Shown piece by piece: positions 33,081 to 41,740 of a DNA stretch of 64,000 nucleotides. A program made the position numbers and the translations under genes. How positions within the stretch are numbered: the stretch's first letter is position 1; the number at the start of each line of letters is the position of its first letter. The notes beneath the pieces are model-generated. The model saw only the letters and a list, made by a program, of their open reading frames with translations, did no database searches and had not been told where the DNA came from. Source of the DNA: Grimontia kaedaensis (GTDB lineage: Bacteria > Pseudomonadota > Gammaproteobacteria > Enterobacterales > Vibrionaceae); assembly GCF_023746615.1 (NCBI RefSeq), contig NZ_CP082276.1, positions 248,001-312,000 on the forward strand. Reading direction: 5' to 3'.

Positions 33081-33339
33081 GAGCCCGTTCTTAACACACT
33101 AAGTGGTTGTGGTGTGAGAGTAATGGGGAGATGTTAACGTTTGCTAGTGAAGACGCGGGGGGATGGGGCGTAAAAAGGCGAGTGATGTCCAACTATATTG
33201 TTGATTATTATTTATTTATTTGACGTTGGAGCAGGATGTAACACCTGCCAGATATAAACTTCATTCCGTCTAAAATTCGATAAAATCCGCCTGCAATTCC
33301 GATGCTAGGATGGCGAAAAAACCATTGGAGGAGTTGAAG

Positions 33340-33666
33340 ATGGTTTCTCGTCTCTTTGTCTATGGAACGCTGGCACCAGGGCGTCCGAATGAGCACGTAT
33401 TAGCACTGGTTCCAGGTACGTGGGAGCCCGCGTCGGTGAAAGGAAAGTTGCTACAGGAAGGCTGGGGGGCAGAACATGGTTATCCCGGCATTACGCTTGA
33501 AGAAACATCAGATAACGTAGAAGGGTTTATCTTCAGTTCTGAAGCGTTGCCTTCACACTGGAAACGCTTAGATGAGTTTGAAGGCGAGGGATATCAGCGA
33601 GTATTGACCCAAGCAGCCTGTGAAAATGGCAAGATTGTTGAGGCTTATGTCTACGCCTTGAGATAG
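33340..33666 (+). CDS. Gamma-glutamylcyclotransferase-family protein
   Basis: A 108-residue protein of the AIG2/GGCT fold (YtfP type). The substrate-binding signature LFVYGTLAPGRPNEHVL is at the N-terminus and the catalytic Glu region is in LDEFEGEGYQRVL. Family members act on gamma-glutamyl amines or glutathione, but many small bacterial ones are uncharacterised. The ATG at 33340 with GGAGGAG 6 bp upstream is preferred over the ATG at 33310. Confidence 0.85.
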   Translation: MVSRLFVYGTLAPGRPNEHVLALVPGTWEPASVKGKLLQEGWGAEHGYPGITLEETSDNVEGFIFSSEALPSHWKRLDEFEGEGYQRVLTQAACENGKIVEAYVYALR

Positions 33667-33690
33667 CGTGTCTGGGTATAATGAATTCAA

Positions 33691-33711
33691 AAAGGGCAGC
33701 ACTTGCTGCCC
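33691..33711 (-). terminator. Terminator of a lost minus-strand gene
   Basis: GGGCAGC-ACTT-GCTGCCC, followed on the minus strand by TTTTT. It lies 15 bp after the stop codon of the SDR-type remnant at 33726. Confidence 0.75.
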
Positions 33712-33725
33712 TGATATTGAGGTGA

Positions 33726-33805
33726 TTACGCAACCATCAATGTGCGGGTTTGATGAACAAATTCTGCGATATCACCTTTTATCGACGTCGCTTTAAACCC
33801 CAACT
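33726..33805 (-). pseudogene. C-terminal remnant of an NAD-dependent epimerase/SDR-type gene
   Basis: The minus strand reads PPELGFKATS then DIAEFVHQTRTLMVA and a stop, which looks like the C-terminal end of a short-chain dehydrogenase or epimerase. Only about 27 codons remain before the reading runs into the oppositely oriented hydrolase remnant. A normal terminator still follows. The family assignment rests on a short stretch and is tentative. Confidence 0.45.
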
Positions 33806-34185
33806 CTGGTGGTGCGGCAATAAAGGGAAAGATCATCGCGTATTATCCAAGCCTTGCTGATGCACCGGTGATGGTTTCCTGTCCTGCGGATATTAATCGT
33901 TGGCGTAAAGACATGTATGACCAACGCTGCAATCCGCTTTTTTGGGGTAACCTTCGGGTAACTTCACCGATTGCGTTGGTGGAAAGGATTGATGACAAGA
34001 CAGATCTTCATCTGATTTGCGGCAAGGAAGACGATGTCACACAGCCTTACCTGACTAAAATCTATGGTGACGTGTTGAAGGAGCAAGGCAAGAAAGTGAC
34101 CGTCGATTTAATTCCCGGTGGCCATGGTATTTTTCTGGATGATTTTGTCGTGGATGCGGTGGTTAGAAAAGTGAATGTGCTTTGA
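33802..34185 (+). pseudogene. 5'-truncated alpha/beta-hydrolase gene
   Basis: The frame is open from about NSGGAAIKGK, which corresponds to the nucleophile elbow of an alpha/beta hydrolase, through LHLICGKEDDVTQPYL (Asp region) to LIPGGHGIFLD (catalytic His). The part upstream of the nucleophile is missing and replaced by the tail of a minus-strand gene, so a deletion or inversion joined two unrelated genes. No plausible start or ribosome site precedes it; an internal GTG/ATG near 33868 gives only 105 residues. Confidence 0.65.
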
Positions 34186-34266
34186 ACCAAAGCAAGAATA
34201 CTCAGGCAATAGAGGCGGATTGTCAGGCATAATGCCATCCAGTGAGTTTATCAGGGAACAACAGTA

Positions 34267-34860
34267 ATGATTGAAAGTGGCGAAAGTTATTACGACGAGC
34301 TGTTCGCGAAGAAAGACCTTCAAGGCGAAACGTTTACGGGCATTGAATTTGAGGAGTGCCGTTTTGAAGAGTGCGACTTCTCCGATGCCATTTTCAAGAA
34401 CTGCAAGTTCATCAATTGCGAGTTTTCACGCTGTAATCTGAGTTTGGTGAACCTCTCCGGCACGCGTCTTTTTACTGTGCAGTTTGAAGAGTGCAAGTTG
34501 GTGGGCGTGGACTGGAGCAAGGCAGACTGGCCTTCATACCATGTGGATTTCGAACTCAGGTTCAAGCAATGCATTTTGAATGATGCGTCATTCTTTGGGA
34601 TGACGCTGCATGAGCTCAAACTCGAAGAGTGCAAGTTGCATGAAGTGGACTTCAGGGAAGGGGACTTCCAGCAATCTTCGATGACATACTGCGATTTTAC
34701 CCACGCTCAGTTTATGCGCACCAATCTGAAAGAGGTCGATTTCAGTGAATCGACAGACTACGCCATCAATGTGTTGGAAAATCAGCTTAAAGGTGCCAAG
34801 TTCTCTCGTTACGAAGCGCTGAACTTGCTGGATAGCCTCGGTATTGAGCTGGTGGACTGA
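34267..34860 (+). CDS. Pentapeptide-repeat protein, Qnr-like
   Basis: A 197-residue protein made almost entirely of pentapeptide repeats (A(D/N)LXX type) such as FEECRFEECDFSDAIFKNCK, with an interruption around WPSYHVDFELRF. The overall plan, a short N-terminus, two blocks of repeats and the C-terminal EALNLLDSLGIELVD, resembles Qnr/MfpA proteins, which mimic DNA and protect gyrase and topoisomerase IV from fluoroquinolones. Qnr genes are known from Vibrionaceae chromosomes. It is a little shorter than QnrA (218), so the function is inferred by shape and not sure. The stop codon abuts the 310-bp repeat element. Confidence 0.75.
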   Translation: MIESGESYYDELFAKKDLQGETFTGIEFEECRFEECDFSDAIFKNCKFINCEFSRCNLSLVNLSGTRLFTVQFEECKLVGVDWSKADWPSYHVDFELRFKQCILNDASFFGMTLHELKLEECKLHEVDFREGDFQQSSMTYCDFTHAQFMRTNLKEVDFSESTDYAINVLENQLKGAKFSRYEALNLLDSLGIELVD

Positions 34861-35171
34861 TACCAATCGTAGTAAATATCTGCTCATCCTAGCTTGTTAA
34901 AATGCTCGATAACTGCGTTGGAAAATTTGACTGTAGAATAACTACTTATCAAAATTTCCCCACAAGCGCTGCCCGAAGGGTTCGACTGCGCGTCCCGTAC
35001 TCTAAGCGTTTTACGCTTTGTTGAGGTGTATTTGCTTAGAATGACTAGGCGGCACACACCTCGCCGCGCCTAAAACGCTTATAGCGAGAACAAAATTTAA
35101 CCACCAAAGGTCAACAGCCCCTAGCATTTTTCCTGCGCTATTTCTGATCAGCTACCTACTGCGATTGGTAT
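34861..35171. repeat. 310-bp element with terminal inverted repeats (MITE-like)
   Basis: The left end TACCAATCGTAGTA and the right end (TACTGCGATTGGTA on the plus strand) are inverted repeats with one mismatch. The interior has no ORF but includes a GC-rich hairpin region and the core AAGGTCAACAGCCCCTAG, which recurs at 1409-1430 and 38148-38162. The element starts directly after a stop codon. Confidence 0.75.
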
Positions 35172-35179
35172 GAACACAA

Positions 35180-35204
35180 AAAACGGCGCTGAATGCGCCG
35201 TTTT
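35180..35204. terminator. Terminator of rhlE
   Basis: AAAACGGCGC-TGAAT-GCGCCGTTTT, T-rich on both sides. It lies 23 bp downstream of the rhlE stop codon on the minus strand. Confidence 0.88.
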
Positions 35205-35226
35205 CTCTTTTACTTAGCGCCCGCTC

Positions 35227-36459
35227 TTAGCGTTTTTTAGCCCCTGCTTTTTTCAACAACTGACGCTTGAGGCGACGCTTCTCTCCACCGCGGCCCCCAC
35301 GCTTTTCATGGTGCTCTTTATCTGCGTTGATATCTGGTTCGAAACCCGCCAGCCATTCCTGAGGGAGGCGTTGGTCAATCAAGGTTTCAATTGCATTAAG
35401 CATGCCTTCTTCTTCACGACTAACCAGCGATATCGCCATGCCGGATTTCCCTGCACGACCGGTACGGCCGATTCGGTGAATATAGTCTTCTGGCTGGTGT
35501 GGCAGTTCATAGTTGAACACGGTATCCAGTGAAGGGATATCCAACCCCCGTGCTGCCACATCGGTTGCTACCAACACGCGCACAGTACCGTTTTTAAAGC
35601 CTTCCAATGCGCGGTTACGTGCGCCTTGGGTTTTCTCGCCGTGAATCGCTTCTGCTGCCAGTCCGTCGAGCTTGAGTTCGTTTGCCAACGCTTCAGTGCT
35701 TTGACGAGTCTTAGCGAATACCAATACCTGTTGCAAGTTATGGCTGCCAATCAAGTAGGAAAGCAGTTCGCGCTTACGTTTTCTGTCAACCGGATGCACC
35801 AGTTGATTCACGGTTTCAGCCGTGCTGTTAGCGGTTGATACTTCCACTCGTACAGGGTCGTTCAGCAGGCGGTAAGCCAAATCCATGACCTGTTTTGGGT
35901 AGGTGGCGGAGAAGAACAGCGTTTGGCGTTCTTTCGGCATTTTCTTCATCAAGCGCTTGATGTCTGATATAAAGCCCATGTCGAGCATGCGGTCTGCCTC
36001 ATCTAGAACCAGTGTATCCAGGCTGTTAAGCTGCAAGGTACCAATGTGAAGGTGATCCAGAAGGCGCCCCGGCGTACCCACAATGATTTCCGGCTTCTTC
36101 GCCAACTGATTCTTCTGAGGATTAATGTTCGCGCCACCATACAGCGCCACACATTTCAGCGACGTATGCTGACCATATTCTGCAACTTTGTCATACACCT
36201 GCTGAGCAAGCTCTCGGGTTGGCGTGACGATTAACACCCGTGCAGAGCCTTTTACACCACGTTCCAGGAGCTGGTGGATCAGCGGCAGCGTAAAGGCGGC
36301 GGTTTTGCCCGTGCCCGTCTGCGCTGCACCCATCACGTCTTTTCCTTCCAACACTTTTGGAATCGCTTGCTGCTGGATATCAGTGGGCTCGCTGTAACCA
36401 AGTTCGTTCAGCGTTTGCTGAAGCGTGGGATGAAGAAGTGAAAATACGTTGTCTGACAT
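35227..36459 (-). CDS. rhlE: DEAD-box ATP-dependent RNA helicase RhlE
   Basis: A 410-residue DEAD-box helicase. Motifs in order: Q motif (GYSEPTDIQQQAIP), AQTGTGKT, PTRELAQQ, TPGRLLDH, DEAD, SAT, then RVLVATDVAARGLDIP and HRIGRTGRAG. A short basic C-terminal tail (EKRRLKRQLLKKAGAKKR) follows, as in the RhlE group that remodels RNA during ribosome assembly and RNA decay. It stands alone, with its own terminator. Confidence 0.94.
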   Translation of the reverse strand: MSDNVFSLLHPTLQQTLNELGYSEPTDIQQQAIPKVLEGKDVMGAAQTGTGKTAAFTLPLIHQLLERGVKGSARVLIVTPTRELAQQVYDKVAEYGQHTSLKCVALYGGANINPQKNQLAKKPEIIVGTPGRLLDHLHIGTLQLNSLDTLVLDEADRMLDMGFISDIKRLMKKMPKERQTLFFSATYPKQVMDLAYRLLNDPVRVEVSTANSTAETVNQLVHPVDRKRKRELLSYLIGSHNLQQVLVFAKTRQSTEALANELKLDGLAAEAIHGEKTQGARNRALEGFKNGTVRVLVATDVAARGLDIPSLDTVFNYELPHQPEDYIHRIGRTGRAGKSGMAISLVSREEEGMLNAIETLIDQRLPQEWLAGFEPDINADKEHHEKRGGRGGEKRRLKRQLLKKAGAKKR

Positions 36460-36662
36460 GGGTAAAAAGTTCCGCCGTAAAGAAGGGGCGCGAGTGTATC
36501 AGATAGTCTGATTTCACGGAAATGCTGTGCATAATCCGCACTCTTAAACTAGCTCAGGAATGCGAATGTTGGCGTGATTGTCGATCCGGAAGTCGCTACT
36601 TGCCTGTAGCAGCAGTATTTTTTGTTCTATGTTAAACATTGAAGTCAAGCGAGGGTAAGACA

Positions 36663-38132
36663 GTGGGACAGAATATTAATAAAACCTCGTTTAGCGCCAG
36701 CGATCATGAGCAATTCGCCAAGCAGCTAAAGTCAGAATTGGACCAACTCGAAGGGTTACTGGAGACGCCGGGTTGGGGAATAGGGAAATGCACCTTAGGT
36801 GCCGAATTGGAGCTTTATCTTACCGACAAACATCACCGACCCGCACACTACAATCTCGATATTCTGGACAAAGCCTCAGACCCCCTAATGACGGCTGAAA
36901 TCAATCGATTTAACGTTGAATACAATTGTCCTTATACCGAATTCAGCGGTTCTCCCTTCACCTTTCTCAAGCAGAAAATGGATGAACGATTGCAATCATT
37001 GCAGACCATTGCGCACAACGATGGCGTAGATGTCACACCTATTGGGATATTGCCCACACTGAAAGATGGAGACTTTGGACTGGCATCGATGACGGACTCT
37101 CCTCGTTATCACGCCCTCACCGATATTCTTTGCGAATCCCGTGGTGGGCCCTTCCATATCCGTATTCACGGCGCAGAAAGTTTGGAAATAGATGCCGACG
37201 ATTTAACGCTGGAAGGAGCCAATACCTCTTTCCAGGTGCACTACCGGGTTAAACCGAATGAGTTTGCCCAGTGGTACAATGGTATTCAGATCGCCACAAT
37301 TTTCACCCTGGCGATGGCTGCGAACTCCCCAGTCTTTCTTCAGAAAAAACTCTGGCATGAAACTCGGGTGCCATTGTTTAAGCAGTCCATAGATAGCCGA
37401 AATCTTTGCGGTATGAACTGGCACACACCAGCGCGTGTTTCCTTTGGTAAGGGCTATGTACGTAAAAGTGCACTGGAATTATTTAGACAAGGAGTCAGCC
37501 TTCAACCTGTGCTCTTGCCTGATTTGCCAGAAAGCAGATGCCTTGAAGGGTGTGGCCCCCGACTTGATGCACTACGACTTCATCAGAGCACGATTTGGAG
37601 TTGGAACCGTGCTGTCTATGATGATGCAGATGGCGGTCACCTCCGCATTGAGCTTAGGAGTTTGCCAGCAGGACCCACGACGATTGATATGGTGGCCAAC
37701 GCAGCACTTTGTATTGGGCTGGCGCACGCACTTCAGACTGATCTCGACAGGTTGATGGATAGGCTACCCTTTGAATTCGCGAAGTATAATTTCTACAGGG
37801 CTGCCCAGTATGGCGTAAACGCCAACATCCTTTGGGAATCAGAAAACGGTACATTGCAGGAATACGCGCTAGTGGATGTGCTGGATAAGTTGTTGCCACG
37901 CGTTGCCGATTCTTTGGTTCAGCTGGGGGTTTCCAGAGTTGAGGCCGACATGTTGATGGTGGTGATAGAACACCGCTTGGCAAAACGTCAGAACGGGGCG
38001 AGTTGGCAGCTTTCGACCTTGGTTGAACTTGAGAGAAAATATGGTCGGGAAGTCTCCCTGAACAAGATGTTCGCCTTGTATCAAAACCAATATTTATCAG
38101 GAGAGCCTGTTTCACATTGGCCGGTTTTATGA
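36663..38132 (+). CDS. GCS2-family carboxylate-amine ligase
   Basis: A 489-residue protein of the glutamate-cysteine-ligase type 2 family. ATP/metal-binding residues are in TLGAELELYL, EYNCPYTEFSG and HLRIELRSLPAGPTTID. It probably joins the gamma-carboxyl of glutamate (or another acid) to an amine, but the YbdK/EgtA-like families are diverse and this is not GshA. The start is probably the GTG at 36663 with GAGGGT 6 bp upstream; a TTG at 36639 is possible. The next gene, 58 bp on, encodes an aspartoacylase-like hydrolase, so the pair may make and break an acyl- or glutamyl-amide. Confidence 0.8.
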   Translation: MGQNINKTSFSASDHEQFAKQLKSELDQLEGLLETPGWGIGKCTLGAELELYLTDKHHRPAHYNLDILDKASDPLMTAEINRFNVEYNCPYTEFSGSPFTFLKQKMDERLQSLQTIAHNDGVDVTPIGILPTLKDGDFGLASMTDSPRYHALTDILCESRGGPFHIRIHGAESLEIDADDLTLEGANTSFQVHYRVKPNEFAQWYNGIQIATIFTLAMAANSPVFLQKKLWHETRVPLFKQSIDSRNLCGMNWHTPARVSFGKGYVRKSALELFRQGVSLQPVLLPDLPESRCLEGCGPRLDALRLHQSTIWSWNRAVYDDADGGHLRIELRSLPAGPTTIDMVANAALCIGLAHALQTDLDRLMDRLPFEFAKYNFYRAAQYGVNANILWESENGTLQEYALVDVLDKLLPRVADSLVQLGVSRVEADMLMVVIEHRLAKRQNGASWQLSTLVELERKYGREVSLNKMFALYQNQYLSGEPVSHWPVL

Positions 38133-38190
38133 TGCAGTGGGTGCTTGGGTCAACAGCCCCTAAAAATTTCACAAGGAGTGTAAGAAAGTC

Positions 38191-39201
38191 ATGATGCTGC
38201 ATGATGTTAGCTGGCCTAATGATGAGGACCTAAGAGGTGGATTGGTTGCTTGGTTGGACACACTATCCGGTGCCAGCTGGCTGACGCTGCCTGGCAAGGA
38301 TCCCAATCGACATCGTGTAGTGGTGACTTTGCTTCACGGCAATGAACCCTCCGGTGCTAAAGCACTCTGGCATTTTGCCCAGAATCCACCTGACTGCGCA
38401 GTAACGACGCATTTTTGTTTGGCCAATGTGAAAGCTGCGCTCTACGACAAGCCGTTTACGACCCGACATTTCGCTGATAAACCGGACATGAATCGCTGCT
38501 TTGGGAAAACAGGTGAGGATGACAGCTTTGACATCGCGGCTGAAATCATGACACGTATCGCCACGTTAAAACCTGAAGCGGTTGTCGACCTCCACAACAC
38601 CTCCGGCACTAGCCCTTCTTTTTCGGTTTCCACCAATGATGATGAAAAGCATCAGCAGATAGCCTCGCTGTTTACTGAACGAATGCTTTGTACCAGTGTT
38701 CGTTTGGGTGCTCTGATGGAGCAAACCACAGACGAGTCACCGATCGTTACTGTGGAGTGCGGTGGGGCGGCTGATCATACCGCTCATGAAGTGGCGAAAA
38801 ATGGGCTCCATCACTACCTGACAGCCGACAATATCTTTGCCAATCATTCAGGCTTCTGGCCGTTAGATTTGCTCTACCATCCTGTACGGGTGCAGTTGAA
38901 GAAAGGACTAGAGCTTTGCTATCACGACCGAAAAGTCGACGATGCTGATCTGACACTTCCACCTGATATCGACCGCCATAACTTTGGTTGGATGGCTGCA
39001 GACAGCATGATTGGTTGGCTCGGGGAAAAAGGGCTGGATGGGATGACCACTAATGATGGCGAAGGAGGACACCCTATTAAGTCACTTTTCTATCAACATG
39101 ACGGAGAGCTTCGCTTAAAGCATGCCTCCAAGCTTTTCATGATCACCACCAAACACCACATCGCTCTCTCAGACTGTCTGTTTTATATGGTGGTTGACTA
39201 A
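38191..39201 (+). CDS. Succinylglutamate desuccinylase/aspartoacylase-family hydrolase
   Basis: A 336-residue zinc hydrolase of the AstE/AspA family. Zn ligands are in LLHGNEPSG (His and Glu) and DLHNTSGTSP (His); the catalytic Glu is likely in VTVECGG. It pairs with the GCS2 ligase gene immediately upstream, suggesting a small pathway for an N-acyl or gamma-glutamyl compound. It is distinct in sequence from the paralogue at 5382-6392. Two ATGs in tandem start the gene. Confidence 0.82.
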   Translation: MMLHDVSWPNDEDLRGGLVAWLDTLSGASWLTLPGKDPNRHRVVVTLLHGNEPSGAKALWHFAQNPPDCAVTTHFCLANVKAALYDKPFTTRHFADKPDMNRCFGKTGEDDSFDIAAEIMTRIATLKPEAVVDLHNTSGTSPSFSVSTNDDEKHQQIASLFTERMLCTSVRLGALMEQTTDESPIVTVECGGAADHTAHEVAKNGLHHYLTADNIFANHSGFWPLDLLYHPVRVQLKKGLELCYHDRKVDDADLTLPPDIDRHNFGWMAADSMIGWLGEKGLDGMTTNDGEGGHPIKSLFYQHDGELRLKHASKLFMITTKHHIALSDCLFYMVVD

Positions 39202-39733
39202 GCCCGCCAATATTTTGTTTCGTTGACTATTTTTATATAAGTGTAGCTATTAATTAATACACTTTATTATTTAAAACATGTAAAAATAGCTGATTATAAA
39301 TGGAATGCATATCTATGCACTAAGTCTTTATTATCATTCAGTGGTTATTCCGCATTGAATACTGTCGTCAAGGCGATACTAGAAAATTGAAAGTTTTCGT
39401 ACAGAATGACAAAAAATAATTCTTTCTAAATTATGCTTTACTAATATTGTAAAGAAACACCTGCTTTTTATTTAATTGCTTATATTTGAAAGAGATAATG
39501 TTTAATGCAATCAATAAGATACATTCCTAGTACAACTATTCCCCTTTTTACTGGGTGGGAATTATCTAGTCTTTAAGTCCTAATTTTTCATTAAACAATG
39601 AATAACCCTAGATCGGTGACCATAAAATCTATAAGGTTTAGGCCGTAACAATGAAATACTAAAACTTTAGATTTTTGGACGTAGACAAAGGTTTAAACGC
39701 CTAGTTTTTTGCAGTAGGGAATTGGGGCTAATA
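39202..39733. other. AT-rich intergenic region
   Basis: This 530-base stretch has no supported gene. It is clearly more AT-rich than its surroundings, with many A/T tracts, so it could hold several promoters or H-NS-type binding regions. No inverted repeats of note were found. Confidence 0.5.
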
Positions 39734-40672
39734 ATGCTTCTGGATCAAAAAGAAGTTTTAGCACTGTTGCGCTGTCCGCGTAGTGGCTCTGAGCTTGATA
39801 AATTGGACGATCAAAACGCCAAGGTGGCGTCGAGCAAGGGTGACATTCACTATGAAGTAGTGAATGGGTACCCGATTTTGTTGTGCACTGAACGCTGCAA
39901 AGGACTGGGATGGCAGTTGTCATCTCATACTTCTGCTGTGCCTCGAAAGACCTATTCCGGCGCAATGAAAGTGATGAAGCGCCTAGTTTCCCCACCTTCC
40001 GGTGCGACGAAGAAGAATATCGACACTCTGATTTCTACACTGTTTGAGGTTCGCAGAAAGCCACGTGTGCTGATAGTGGGGGGAGGTACTATTGGTGAAG
40101 GCATGGACCGATTCTATGAAGACGCTAATATCGAATTAGTTTCTTTTGATGTTTACGCTTCTCCGAATGTTCAATTCGTGGCTGACGCTCACTGTATTCC
40201 ATTGGGCGACAACAGTTTCGATGCTGTGATCATTCAGGCGGTGCTAGAGCATGTTATGGATCCGGGAATGGTTGTCTCTGAGATCCATCGTGTACTGAAA
40301 CCCAATGGTCTGGTATATGCGGAAACCCCCTTTTTACAGCAGGTTCATGAAGGTCCCTACGATTTCATGCGTTATACCGAGAGTGGGCACCGTTTGTTAT
40401 TCCGTCAGTTCAGCTTGGTTAAGTCAGGAGTCTGTTCCGGGGCAGGTACACAGTTATTGTGGGCACTTGAAGGATTCTTCAGTGGACTTTTCCGCTCGCA
40501 CTGGGCGGGAAAAGCAATCAAGCTTTCGCTGTTTTGGGTGATGCTGTTCGACCGTTTGATCCCTGAAAAATACAATGTAGATGCTGCCAATGGCGTGTTT
40601 TTCCTCGGTGCCAAGACTGAATGTTCAATCAGTAATGCAGAGATAGTGGCTCATTACAAAGGTGCTCAATAA
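39734..40672 (+). CDS. Class I SAM methyltransferase with N-terminal Trm112-like domain
   Basis: A 312-residue protein. The first 50 residues match a Trm112/YcaR-like zinc-ribbon-type domain (LLRCPRSGSEL and NGYPILL, though only one Cys of each pair remains). The rest is a class I methyltransferase: motif I VLIVGGGTIGEG, acidic VSFDVYA, ADAHCIPLGDNSFDAVIIQA and EIHRVLKPNGLVYAETPF. Such fusions often act on lipids or glycans. The ATG at 39734 is preferred; GGGG lies 8 bp upstream. The substrate is unknown. Confidence 0.8.
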   Translation: MLLDQKEVLALLRCPRSGSELDKLDDQNAKVASSKGDIHYEVVNGYPILLCTERCKGLGWQLSSHTSAVPRKTYSGAMKVMKRLVSPPSGATKKNIDTLISTLFEVRRKPRVLIVGGGTIGEGMDRFYEDANIELVSFDVYASPNVQFVADAHCIPLGDNSFDAVIIQAVLEHVMDPGMVVSEIHRVLKPNGLVYAETPFLQQVHEGPYDFMRYTESGHRLLFRQFSLVKSGVCSGAGTQLLWALEGFFSGLFRSHWAGKAIKLSLFWVMLFDRLIPEKYNVDAANGVFFLGAKTECSISNAEIVAHYKGAQ

Positions 40673-40885
40673 AAATTGACACCATAGAGAAAGCGCTTTC
40701 CTAATTTGTTGATATCTAAAAGTGTGCAGTAGCTCAGCTTTAAAGACCATATCTGGGCTTGTTGTTTTTCTATTTATATTTTGTCTCGTTTTCAATGCAA
40801 TTTCTCCGAAATACGGTCGATAGAATCGATGTGTAGCTCGCTTGCGGGGGCATTGTGCCCATGGATTGCAGTTGGAGAATGAAGT

Positions 40886-41704
40886 ATGAAATCGTATCTA
40901 TTGTTCCTGAGCGTCGCACTATTTTTAGCAGGATGCGGAGGTAGTAGCGGCGGGGAACATGATTCTGGAAACAATGGTGGACAGGAAATAGATGGCGGTA
41001 CTGAAAGCTCACAGACAACTGATGATCCTACTGCACCGCAGGTACCAAATGATGAAGACGAAATACCTAGCCCGACCAATTCTTCCGCTTGTTTTAATGA
41101 AACTTTTTATCAAGTAGGGACCATTGTTTCAATTGAGTTAGAGCAACGCGATGGAGGAGTTCAATTACCAAATTATTCAGAGACGAGTGAGGTAACTCGA
41201 GTTACTTCATATCGTGGTTATTCTGATGTTTTTGAACAAAGCATTACGTCAGGTAGTTCGACGAGCACACTCTATATTTTGGCTGATACGTTAGCGAAAA
41301 GTGTCACGACATTAGGTCAACTTTTAGATGGCGAGGAAATTACCTATCATCCCAGTGGCTTACTTCTCGACTATGACATTGCGTTGGGAGAGACAAAAAA
41401 CTACCCCACAGTAACAGAGCGGGTTGATGGTGCTGAAAGCAGTTCAGCCGAGTATTCCTTCGAATACCTCAGAACGGATAGAATCACGGTACCTGCTGGG
41501 ACATTTGATACGTGTGTGATGGTTTTGACCTTTGAAAGTACGTCCCCTGACGGAACCGCTTCAACCACTGAATACACCCAGTATATTGGTATTGGAAACG
41601 GCTTGATGATCCGTGAAGATTATGTGATTACAACCAGCGACGGTAATCGATTTACTGGTTCTGATACGCTGGTTTCCGCCACCATCAACGGCAATCCAAT
41701 CTAA
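40886..41704 (+). CDS. Lipoprotein of unknown function
   Basis: A 272-residue lipoprotein with lipobox LAGC (Cys17). A low-complexity Gly/Ser/Asp/Glu linker of about 50 residues follows, then a beta-rich domain containing FDTCVMVLTFES and the pattern YTQYIGIGNGLMI, which is common in uncharacterised surface lipoproteins. GGAG lies 8 bp before the ATG. A terminator follows directly. The linker suggests that it reaches out from the outer membrane. Confidence 0.7.
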   Translation: MKSYLLFLSVALFLAGCGGSSGGEHDSGNNGGQEIDGGTESSQTTDDPTAPQVPNDEDEIPSPTNSSACFNETFYQVGTIVSIELEQRDGGVQLPNYSETSEVTRVTSYRGYSDVFEQSITSGSSTSTLYILADTLAKSVTTLGQLLDGEEITYHPSGLLLDYDIALGETKNYPTVTERVDGAESSSAEYSFEYLRTDRITVPAGTFDTCVMVLTFESTSPDGTASTTEYTQYIGIGNGLMIREDYVITTSDGNRFTGSDTLVSATINGNPI

Positions 41705-41708
41705 TCAA

Positions 41709-41733
41709 AAAGGCCGGATTCAATCCGGCCTTC
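41709..41733. terminator. Bidirectional terminator
   Basis: AAGGCCGGA-TTCAA-TCCGGCCTT with flanking A and T runs, between the convergent lipoprotein and methyltransferase genes. Confidence 0.88.
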
Positions 41734-41740
41734 TCTCATC

